Translations under genes and position numbers: made by a program
Shown: piece by piece, positions 1 through 7,034 of the stretch
Numbering within the stretch: position 1 is the first letter of the stretch
How the letters are laid out: each line of letters opens with the position of its first letter
Notes under the pieces: generated by a model
Told to the model about the DNA's origin: nothing
The model's input: only the letters and a program-made list of their open reading frames with translations
The model's database searches: none
Assembly (NCBI GenBank): GCA_013698525.1
Contig: JACCSM010000351.1
Location: forward strand, 1 to 13,144
DNA: 13,144 bases
Source: Rubrobacteraceae bacterium
GTDB taxonomy: Bacteria > Actinomycetota > Rubrobacteria > Rubrobacterales > Rubrobacteraceae
Direction: 5' to 3'

Positions 1-1
1 C

Positions 2-1231
2 ATCGGCCTCATAATTATGTCGGGGCAGATCCACATCGTATTCGGGAACGAGAACCCGGGCGAACACGGGTTCCACATCCTCACGGCGATCCCGCCGAGC
101 ATCTTGAACCCCAACCCCTACGTGGCGATCATCGGGATAACGGCGGTCTTGATCATGGTCTTCTGGCCGAAGCTGGGCCGCATAGCCAGCGTCGTCCCTG
201 CGCCGTTGTTGGCGGTGCTCGTCGGCACTTTGATGGCTATCGGCCTCGGCATTGGCCGCGACGGCTCGTACTCGCTCTTCGGAAATAGTTATGAGACGGG
301 GACGCAGTTCCTCGTGCCGCTGCCCGAGGGCGGGCTTCTCGCCGGGTTCGCGTTCCCGGACTTCTCGCAGATATACACGGCGACTTCCATCAAGTGGATC
401 CTCCTCTTCGTCTTCGTGGCGAGCCTGGAGTCGCTGCTGACCGCCGAGGCCGTGGACAAGATAGACCCGTACAAGCGGCAGTCGAACATGAACAAGGAGT
501 TGCTCGGCAAGGGCGTGGGGAACGCGCTCTCGAGCGGCATCGGCGGCCTGCCCATGATCGCCGAGGTCGTCCGTAGCAAGGCGAACATCTTGCAGGGCGC
601 GAAGACCCGCTGGTCGAACTTCTTCCACGGCTTCTTCCTGCTGGCGTTCGTACTCGCGGTGCCGGGTCTTCTGAGCCAGATTCCACTCGCGGCTTTGGCG
701 GGCGTACTCCTCGTCATCGGCTTCCGCCTGGCGCATCCGAGCGAGTTCCGCCACGCCTGGCACGTCGGCAAAACGGAGTTCCTTTTCATGGCCGTCACCG
801 CGATAACCGTGCTTTTGACGGACCTCCTCATCGGCGTCGCCACCGGACTCGTCGTGGCGTTCATCATCGCGTTCGTCGTCGGGCGGACGAAGCCGAGCAA
901 TGTCTTCAAGCCGAAGGTGAACGTCGAGTCGGAGAACGGGACGGTTCCGGTTCATTTCTCCGGCGCGCTCGGGTTCCATAACTTCCTCGGCATCCGGAGC
1001 AGGCTCGACTCGCTTCCGAAGGGGAAGAACGTGGTGATGGACTTTTCGGGTGTCCACTTCATAGACCACACGGTGATGGATCGTCTCAGCGACTTCGAGC
1101 GGGTGTACACTGACGACGGCGGCGAGGTCGAGTGGCGGAACATGGACCACCTCGAGCCCTCCGGCCACGACGACCTCTCGCCCAGGCGCGGGACACCGGT
1201 GGCCGCGGAAGGGCCAAAGACCCCGGCGTAG
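2..1231 (+). CDS. SulP-family anion transporter with C-terminal STAS domain (partial, 5' end outside window)
   Basis: This is an inner-membrane SLC26/SulP transporter, probably for bicarbonate. The frame is open to the left edge, so the ATG at 17 is probably internal; 409 residues are visible and roughly the first third of the protein is missing. What is seen: membrane segments, then ASLESLLTAEAVD (near 418-460), the SulP hallmark NKELLGKGVGNALSSGIGG (about 490-548), GGLPMIAEVVRSKAN, and TDLLIGVATGL. A cytoplasmic STAS domain follows (about 940-1150), with DFSGVHFIDHT at 1040-1072 matching the phosphorylation/nucleotide-loop region of STAS folds. From memory of the family, the GGLP...VVRS.AN form resembles SulP members linked to carbonic anhydrases. 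The bicarbonate substrate is inferred from that and from the DabA gene downstream; sulfate remains possible. The last residues form a polar tail. Confidence 0.9.
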   Translation: MGLIIMSGQIHIVFGNENPGEHGFHILTAIPPSILNPNPYVAIIGITAVLIMVFWPKLGRIASVVPAPLLAVLVGTLMAIGLGIGRDGSYSLFGNSYETGTQFLVPLPEGGLLAGFAFPDFSQIYTATSIKWILLFVFVASLESLLTAEAVDKIDPYKRQSNMNKELLGKGVGNALSSGIGGLPMIAEVVRSKANILQGAKTRWSNFFHGFFLLAFVLAVPGLLSQIPLAALAGVLLVIGFRLAHPSEFRHAWHVGKTEFLFMAVTAITVLLTDLLIGVATGLVVAFIIAFVVGRTKPSNVFKPKVNVESENGTVPVHFSGALGFHNFLGIRSRLDSLPKGKNVVMDFSGVHFIDHTVMDRLSDFERVYTDDGGEVEWRNMDHLEPSGHDDLSPRRGTPVAAEGPKTPA

Positions 1232-1240
1232 GAGGGAGGT
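1229..1240 (+). promoter_or_regulatory. Strong ribosome binding site that sets the CBS-protein start
   Basis: The purine-rich run TAGGAGGGAGGT begins on the stop codon of the SulP gene and lies about 11 bases before the ATG at 1252. It favours that ATG over the in-frame ATG at 1132, which lies deep inside the SulP gene. Its overlap with the stop codon suggests translational coupling. Confidence 0.7.
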
Positions 1241-1251
1241 GGACTCGATTC

Positions 1252-1650
1252 ATGCTCATTGAATCGTTTGTGACCCGGCAGGAGATCCTCGCTGTGGAGC
1301 CGGATCAGAGCCTCTCCGAGGCGGCCCGGCGCATTTGGGAGCGCCGCGTGGGTTCGGCGGTGGTGCTTTCCGGGGAGGACGACCCCGGAATCATCACCGA
1401 GCGAGACCTGCTCCGGGCGGTCGCCGAAGGCGCCGATCCCACCCGTACGAAGGTCGGTGCTTACATGACCCCCAATGCGGTCGCCATCACCCTGAACTGG
1501 CACGTCGTGGACGCCGCCCGGACGATGATCGAACGCGGGTTTCGGCACCTGATCGTACTCGACGCCGCCGGAGAGGTCGTGGGCATGCTCTCGATCCGGG
1601 ACATGGTAAGAGCGTTGCTGGAAGACAAGAAAAGGACGCTTGCCGGATGA
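1252..1650 (+). CDS. Small protein of two CBS domains
   Basis: This is a 132-residue soluble protein that is almost entirely one CBS pair (Bateman module). CBS1 runs from about residue 12 (ILAVEPDQSLSEAARRIWE) through SAVVLSGEDDPGIITERDLLRAV. A linker with YMTPNAVAITLNW leads to CBS2, with DAARTMIERGFRHLIVLD, EVVGMLSIRDMVRALL. The VGxxSxRD-type ends are typical adenosine-nucleotide-binding positions. CBS pairs commonly sense AMP/ATP/SAM and gate transporters or enzymes. Between the SulP gene and the DabA cluster, a role in tying carbon uptake to energy charge is plausible but inferred. The start at 1252 follows a strong RBS; a longer frame from 1132 overlaps SulP coding and has a non-family Arg/Pro-rich extension, so I rejected it. 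The gap to the next gene is 27 bases. Confidence 0.88.
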   Translation: MLIESFVTRQEILAVEPDQSLSEAARRIWERRVGSAVVLSGEDDPGIITERDLLRAVAEGADPTRTKVGAYMTPNAVAITLNWHVVDAARTMIERGFRHLIVLDAAGEVVGMLSIRDMVRALLEDKKRTLAG

Positions 1651-1670
1651 GGAGATGAGGAAGATGAGGA
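1646..1670 (+). repeat. Three direct copies of GATGAGGA before the nuoM-like gene
   Basis: GATGAGGA occurs at 1646-1653, 1654-1661 and 1663-1670. It spans the stop codon of the CBS gene and the leader of the next gene. Each copy carries a Shine-Dalgarno-like GAGGA; the last sits 7 bases before the ATG at 1678. It may simply be RBS slippage duplication. Confidence 0.6.
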
Positions 1671-1677
1671 GCTTCTT

Positions 1678-3156
1678 ATGTCTGTCGTGAACAACATCCC
1701 TATTTTGAGCGTGATCGTCTGGCTGCCGCTCGTCGGCGTCGCGGTCATACTGCTTTTGCCCGCAAAGCAGGTGAGGGCGATACAAGCCGTCGCGCTCGGA
1801 TGCGCCGGCATCTCCTTCCTCCTTTGCTGGAGCCTCATCTTCGCCTTCGACCGAGGCACGACCGAACTCCAGTTCACCGAGCGTCTCGAGTGGATCCCCG
1901 ACCTCGGCATGACATACTCCCTCGGCCTCGACGGCCTCTCGTTCCCTCTCCTTCTTTTGACCACCCTCGTAGTTCTCTCGGCGGTGGTCGCCTCCCTCAG
2001 CCTCATACGAGAGCGGATAAAAGGCTATTTCGCGTGGTTTTTGCTTCTCGAGGTCGCGGTGCTCGGGGTTTTCGTGGCGCAGGATTGGTTCCTGTTTTAC
2101 GTGTTCTATGAAGTTGGCCTCGTCCCTATGTTCTTCCTGATCGGCTTGTGGGGCGGAACACGCAAGGACGTGGCGGCGATGAGCTTCTTCCTTTACACGC
2201 TCGTCGGCTCGATCTTCATGCTCCTCGGCATCATCGCCGTCTATCTCAACTCGGACCCCGGCACCTTCGACATGCGCCAGCTTCTCGAGTCCCGCGAGGG
2301 ATGGACCGACACGTTCCAGAGGGGCGCCTTCCTCGCCTTCCTCGCCGGGTTCGCGGTGAAGATCCCTATCTTCCCCCTCCACGGCTGGCTGCCGCTGGCG
2401 CACGTGGAAGCCCCCACCCCCGTGAGCATGGTCCTCTCCGGCCTCCTCCTGAAAATAGGGGCATACGGCCTCTTGCGGGCCGGAGAGCTTTTGCCGCTCG
2501 GCCTCGAATGGTTCGCGCCGATTCTTCTGGCGCTCGGATTCATAAACATTTTGTACGGCGCTTTGCTGGCTTGGCGGCAGACGGACTTGAAATCCATAGT
2601 GGCCTTCTCGTCCATAGACCACATGGGCTTCGTGCTGGTAGGCATCGCCGCGCTGAACGTCCTCGGGTTCACCGGGGCCGTGATGATGATGGTGACGCAC
2701 GGCGTTATCTCCGCGGCGCTCTTCTTTCTCGTGGGCGTCATCTACGAGCGGGCGCACACCCGCGACATGACGGATTTCAGCGGGCTTATGTCGAGCGTCC
2801 CGGTCTTCTCGATTCTCATCTCGCTGTCGTTCCTGGCTTCGATGGGGCTTCCGGGGCTGGCCCAGTTCGTGAGCGAGTTCCACGTGCTCGTGGGCGGTTT
2901 TCAGGAGTGGGGATTGTGGATCATCATCGCGCTCCTCGGGGTTCTTCTCACCGCCGCGTATTCGCTTCGGACCATCGGCAGGATGGTGATGGGGGATGTG
3001 GATCCCCGCTGGGCGAGCCTCAAGGACATCGGGGGGAGCGAACTCGTCGTGATATTGCCTCTGGCGGCTTTGATGCTCGTCCTCGGCCTCTATCCCGGCG
3101 TGGCGCTCGGACTCATGAACGCGACGATGACTCAGATGGCGGCCCTCTTCGGCTAG
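1678..3156 (+). CDS. NuoM-like proton-translocating subunit (canonical copy)
   Basis: This is a 492-residue polytopic membrane protein of the proton-antiporter (PF00361) family, the usual NuoM length. The TM5 glutamate is E145 (FYVFYEVGLVPMFFLIG), the TM7 lysine K228 (GFAVKIPIFPLHGWLP), and the TM8 lysine K259 (LLLKIGAYGLLR). Histidines are H315 (SSIDHMGF) and H341 (THGVISAALFF), and the TM12 glutamate is E400 (FVSEFHVL). These correspond to the functional E, K, K, H, H, E set of E. coli NuoM, so a working proton channel is expected. The HVEAPTPVSM stretch is also canonical. Although it looks like complex I, no NuoA-K neighbour is present and the next gene, 10 bases on, is dabA. I therefore infer a role as a membrane partner of DabA. 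It could alternatively serve a complex I assembled from genes elsewhere. Confidence 0.93.
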   Translation: MSVVNNIPILSVIVWLPLVGVAVILLLPAKQVRAIQAVALGCAGISFLLCWSLIFAFDRGTTELQFTERLEWIPDLGMTYSLGLDGLSFPLLLLTTLVVLSAVVASLSLIRERIKGYFAWFLLLEVAVLGVFVAQDWFLFYVFYEVGLVPMFFLIGLWGGTRKDVAAMSFFLYTLVGSIFMLLGIIAVYLNSDPGTFDMRQLLESREGWTDTFQRGAFLAFLAGFAVKIPIFPLHGWLPLAHVEAPTPVSMVLSGLLLKIGAYGLLRAGELLPLGLEWFAPILLALGFINILYGALLAWRQTDLKSIVAFSSIDHMGFVLVGIAALNVLGFTGAVMMMVTHGVISAALFFLVGVIYERAHTRDMTDFSGLMSSVPVFSILISLSFLASMGLPGLAQFVSEFHVLVGGFQEWGLWIIIALLGVLLTAAYSLRTIGRMVMGDVDPRWASLKDIGGSELVVILPLAALMLVLGLYPGVALGLMNATMTQMAALFG

Positions 3157-3166
3157 AAAGGGATAC

Positions 3167-6100
3167 ATGCTCCTCAACGTCACCAACGAGATGCGCCACC
3201 ACCTCAAGCACGAGGTGGACCATTTCAGCCACCTTCTGGCCGGACAGGGGCCGATCTCCACCTTCGTCCACCACAATACCCTCCACGGCCTCCAACATCT
3301 CCCTTTCGAAGAGGCGGTGGTCGAGGCTCACCGCATACTCGGTGGCCGGGGATACCTCCCGAACGAGCAATTCCGAGGCTTTTACGCGAGAGGCAGAATT
3401 TCGGACGACGACATCGCCGCCGCCTTCGAGAGCCGCCCGTTCCCCGAGGAAAGTGTGGCGGTGGGAGAAAGGCGGATCGAGGCCGCGGAGATCCGGCGCG
3501 TCCATCTCCTCCGCGGCATCGAACCCCTCGACCCCGCCCGGCTGCGCTTCGAGGTGTACGAACGCGGCGCGACCCGCCGCCTCCGCGACGACGTGCCGGA
3601 AGAAACCCGAGCGGCGATCATGGAGAAGGCATCGGATGAACTCGCTCGCGGGCTGGAGCGCGTAGGCCGCGAATGGACGCTCTCGGACTCGATGGGAGTC
3701 CACCTCAATCTCGACCCGGCCAGACGGCTTCGCGCCGAAGTCCGGGGCGGGATGGAGGAGGGACGGGGCAAGTCGGGGGGCGCGGAGGCCGGGCTTCGCG
3801 CTATGGGAATTCCCGACGAGCGGCGGGAAGGCTACCTCGCGTGCATAGACCGCCGGTTCGGAGCCGCTCCCGTAAACGAGGCGGAGCGTGAACAAATCCG
3901 TCGTCTCTGGCTCGACGCCGAGGCGCGTCTGGTGAAGACGCTCGCCCGCCGCCACTTCGGAGTGCGCGGGATTTTCTCCGACATCGCCGCGCACTTCGAG
4001 AAAAACCCGGAAGCCTATGCGGTTCTCTCTCTTTGGGACGCGTGCCTCGCCGCGCATGGTCTCGAAGACCCGCTTTCGACGACGGATCCCGAGCATTTCG
4101 GGGAGCGGAACCCGGACGGCGCGGCGGAGCGGATGGAGGAGCGATTCAGGCACATGGAGCGGTGGGGAGGGCCGCCCATCCCGCTCACCGACGAACTCGG
4201 GAACGCTGTCCGGGACGTTGTCCATGCCGAGATGGGCCGTTTGGAGGGAGGCTTCGAAGATGAGGCTTCCCCGCTGGAGGCGGCCCATCTTTGCTGGCTC
4301 GTCCTCCACGACCTCGGGTCGGTCGGGCTGAACCGGAGGGGGTTCGCCGCGCTGGAGATCCTCCTTTCTCTGAGGGAGGAGCAACCGGAACATCCCGGCC
4401 TCATGGAAGAGCTTCGCCGGAGGGATCCTCGCCGTCGGATGCGCGAGTTCATGAGCCGGAGTATCGAGGAGGAGATGGGGCGGCTCGGGCGGGACAAGTC
4501 CCACAGCGACTTCCTGAAGGAGATCACCGGCGAGGACGTGAGCGGGCGGGTGAACGAGTACGTGATCAAACGCTGCGCGGCCTTCCTCGACGAGGGGTTG
4601 GCGGCGTGGCGGTTGCCGGGGCGGGCGCTCGGGTTTTACGATGCCTGGAAGAGCCTCGCCGGGAAGGATCGATCCTTCGAGTTCGACGACCTCCCCGGCT
4701 GGCGGGACGCGCTGCACCATCTCCCCGCGCTGGCGAGGGACGCCGTCATACAACGCCTCCGCGAGCTTGGCGTCCGGGAGGAAGATTGGGGGGATTATCT
4801 GGGGCGTTTGATCATTCAGCTCCCCGGATGGGCGGGCATGATCCAATGGCGCGAGAGCCACCCGGACTACGCCCGCCAGGAGACGCAGCCGATAGACCTC
4901 ATCCAGTACCTCGCGGTGCGCCTGTTCTACGAAACACTACTCGTCCAGAAAATCTGCGGCGAAACGTGGCGCCTCGACGGAAGCGCGCAGAGCCTGCGCG
5001 ACTACTTCGAGTCCCACCCGTCCGAGTTCTTCGTTCGCCGCGAGCTGCGAAAAGGGAACCTCCCCGACTATCTCGCCGAACAAACCCGAACCCTCGCGGC
5101 GGACCCGTCGTCCTCCGGCGGCCCCGAGGACGAGCGTTGGCAGACCCTGGCGGACATGATCTGGGCGCACCGCGAGAGCGACGCCTCGTCGGCGGTCTGC
5201 GGCGATGCGTGGCGGCTCTTTCACCTGGCGCAGTTCCTCGGCCTCACGGGCGAAGAGGTCCGGTCGCTCTCCGAAGAGGAGCGGGGGCGTTTGATGGGGA
5301 TTGTGGACGGGTTTCCGGCTTCGGAGCATGGGCCGGTATGGCTCGTGGCTTATGAGCGAAACTACAGGGAGAAGATTCTCAACGCGCTCGCCGACAACCG
5401 GGGGAAGGGTCGTTGGAAGACGAGGGAGACGCGGCCCAAAGCACAGGTCGTGTTTTGCATTGACGAGCGCGAAGAGGCCATCCGCCGTCACTTCGAGGAG
5501 ATAAACCTGGAGTACGAGACGATCGGGGCGGCGGGCTTCTTCGGGGTCGCGATGCAGTATCAGGCTCTGGATGACCACGGCACGACTCCTCTCTGTCCGG
5601 CGGTCGTCAGCCCGGTGAACAAGATATCGGAGGTCCGCCGCCCGGAGGAGGCGGAGCGGCTTGAGACTCACAATACGCGCTCGAAGTGGGAGGAGACGTT
5701 CCACAACGCCTACTGGGAGACCGAGCGGAACTCCGTCTCGGCGTACTTCCTCATACACCTTGTCGGTATTCTCCAGAGCGTGCCTTTGATCGGGAGGATC
5801 CTCGCGCCCCGCGAATATTCGAGGATCGCGGACAAGGTGCATCACCGCGTCGTCCCGCCGGTGCGAACCGCCCTCGCCCTCGACGCCGGGGAGACCCACG
5901 CGCTCGAAGGCGCGTACAAGATCGGGTTCGTCGTGGAAGAGCAGGCAAACCAGGTGGAGACGATGCTCCGGAACCTCGGCCTCACATACGGCTTCGCCCG
6001 GATAGTGCTTTTCAGCGGACACGGCTCCGCCAGCATCAACAACCCCCACGAGTCGGCGCATGACTGCGGGGCGTGCGGCGGAAAGCACGGCGGGCCGAAC

Positions 6101-7033
6101 GCCCGCGCCTTCGCCGCGATGGCGAACCGCCCGGAGGTTCGCTCCATCCTCCGCGAGCGCGGGATCGATATCCCCGACGACACATGGTTCGTCGGTTCGC
6201 AGCACAACACCGCCAATGAGCTTTATACATACTCCGACATCGAGGACATCCCGGAGATGCTCCGCGGAGATTTCGAGAGCCTCACCGCCGACCTCGACGA
6301 GGCCCGCGCCCGCTCCGCGCAGGAACGCTGCCGGCGCTTCGCCTCCGCCCCCAAAGATGTGTCCCCGAAAAAGTCGCTTCGCCACATCGAGGGCCGCTCC
6401 GTGGACCTCAGCCAGGTTCGACCGGAGTGGGGCCACGCCACGAACGCCTTCGCCGTCGTCGGGCGAAGGTCCATCACCCAGGGACTCTTTCTGGACCGGA
6501 GGCCGTTCCTCATCTCATACGACCCCACGCAGGACGCCGACGGCACTATCGTGGAGAGGATACTCCTCGCTGTCGGTCCGGTCGGCGCGGGCATAAATCT
6601 CGAATACTATTTCTCCACGGTGGACAACCAGAAATATGGCTGCGACACAAAGGTGCCTCACAACGTCTCCGGCCTCATCGGGGTGATGGAGGGGGCGATG
6701 AGCGACCTCCGTACCGGACTTCCGAGGCAGATGGTCGAGATCCACGAGGCGATGCGCCTCCAACTCGTCGTGGACGCGAAACCCGAGATACTCGGCGAGA
6801 TATACGGTCGCCAGCCCGCGATCCAGGAACTCCTCGACAACGCCTGGGTGCATCTCATCGCGATGCACCCGGAGACGGAGGAGTTCCACATCTTCGTCCC
6901 CGGCGTCGGCTTCGTCGTATGGGACGAGCCGCTGAAACCGCTGCCGGAAGTGAACTCTTCCTTCGAGTGGTACCGGGGGAAGACGGACTTCCTCCCTCCG
7001 GCCCGGATCTTAGGTAACGGAGGAGGGTCGTAG
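3167..7033 (+). CDS. dabA: DabA (DUF2309/UPF0753), unusually long form, inorganic-carbon uptake
   Basis: This is the peripheral subunit of the DAB inorganic-carbon accumulation system, a beta-carbonic-anhydrase-like zinc protein thought to hydrate CO2 vectorially using the membrane ion gradient. Seen: the family N-terminal motif FVHHNTLHGLQHLPFEEAV (residues 33-51), GRISDDD, and LPGWAGMI (552-559). The zinc motif FCIDERE has C764 and D766; GHGSASINNPHESAHDC has H952 and C967. The C-terminal motifs include NLEYYFSTVDN (from 1144), HNV (1165-1167) and MRLQLVVDAKPEI. The H-to-C spacing of 15 equals that of Halothiobacillus DabA (H524, C539 from memory), so catalysis looks intact. At 1288 residues it is far longer than the roughly 830-residue DabA, the extra being before the CID motif. 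The ATG at 3167 has only a modest RBS (AAAGGGA, 3157-3163). The RBS of the next gene lies inside its last codons, which encode GGGS. Confidence 0.95.
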   Translation: MLLNVTNEMRHHLKHEVDHFSHLLAGQGPISTFVHHNTLHGLQHLPFEEAVVEAHRILGGRGYLPNEQFRGFYARGRISDDDIAAAFESRPFPEESVAVGERRIEAAEIRRVHLLRGIEPLDPARLRFEVYERGATRRLRDDVPEETRAAIMEKASDELARGLERVGREWTLSDSMGVHLNLDPARRLRAEVRGGMEEGRGKSGGAEAGLRAMGIPDERREGYLACIDRRFGAAPVNEAEREQIRRLWLDAEARLVKTLARRHFGVRGIFSDIAAHFEKNPEAYAVLSLWDACLAAHGLEDPLSTTDPEHFGERNPDGAAERMEERFRHMERWGGPPIPLTDELGNAVRDVVHAEMGRLEGGFEDEASPLEAAHLCWLVLHDLGSVGLNRRGFAALEILLSLREEQPEHPGLMEELRRRDPRRRMREFMSRSIEEEMGRLGRDKSHSDFLKEITGEDVSGRVNEYVIKRCAAFLDEGLAAWRLPGRALGFYDAWKSLAGKDRSFEFDDLPGWRDALHHLPALARDAVIQRLRELGVREEDWGDYLGRLIIQLPGWAGMIQWRESHPDYARQETQPIDLIQYLAVRLFYETLLVQKICGETWRLDGSAQSLRDYFESHPSEFFVRRELRKGNLPDYLAEQTRTLAADPSSSGGPEDERWQTLADMIWAHRESDASSAVCGDAWRLFHLAQFLGLTGEEVRSLSEEERGRLMGIVDGFPASEHGPVWLVAYERNYREKILNALADNRGKGRWKTRETRPKAQVVFCIDEREEAIRRHFEEINLEYETIGAAGFFGVAMQYQALDDHGTTPLCPAVVSPVNKISEVRRPEEAERLETHNTRSKWEETFHNAYWETERNSVSAYFLIHLVGILQSVPLIGRILAPREYSRIADKVHHRVVPPVRTALALDAGETHALEGAYKIGFVVEEQANQVETMLRNLGLTYGFARIVLFSGHGSASINNPHESAHDCGACGGKHGGPNARAFAAMANRPEVRSILRERGIDIPDDTWFVGSQHNTANELYTYSDIEDIPEMLRGDFESLTADLDEARARSAQERCRRFASAPKDVSPKKSLRHIEGRSVDLSQVRPEWGHATNAFAVVGRRSITQGLFLDRRPFLISYDPTQDADGTIVERILLAVGPVGAGINLEYYFSTVDNQKYGCDTKVPHNVSGLIGVMEGAMSDLRTGLPRQMVEIHEAMRLQLVVDAKPEILGEIYGRQPAIQELLDNAWVHLIAMHPETEEFHIFVPGVGFVVWDEPLKPLPEVNSSFEWYRGKTDFLPPARILGNGGGS
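7019..7027 (+). promoter_or_regulatory. Ribosome binding site setting the GTG start of the NuoL-like gene
   Basis: GGAGGAGGG lies inside the last codons of dabA and is 7 bases before GTG at 7035, one base after the dabA stop. This supports the GTG start and translational coupling of the two genes. Confidence 0.75.
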
Positions 7034-7034
7034 C

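Noticed and set aside
1132..1251. Longer start for the CBS protein at 1132
   Set aside because: It would overlap the SulP gene by 100 bases and add a 40-residue Arg/Pro-rich extension foreign to CBS proteins. The strong RBS at 1229-1240 points to the ATG at 1252.
3191..3193. Alternative dabA start at the second ATG (residue 9)
   Set aside because: No better ribosome site precedes it. The first ATG at 3167 is 10 bases after the previous stop with AAAGGGA upstream, although its spacing is short, so the choice is not certain.
952..3276. Long minus-strand open frame (774 codons) opposite the SulP, CBS and NuoM-like genes
   Set aside because: Its product is rich in His, Glu, Arg and Pro with no recognisable domain. 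Such antisense frames arise from third-position G+C bias, and the + strand genes here have clear family motifs throughout.
2148..3665. + strand alternative frame (505 codons) across the NuoM-like/dabA junction
   Set aside because: Arg/His/Pro-rich translation without any family motif, overlapping two genes with conserved catalytic residues in their own frames.
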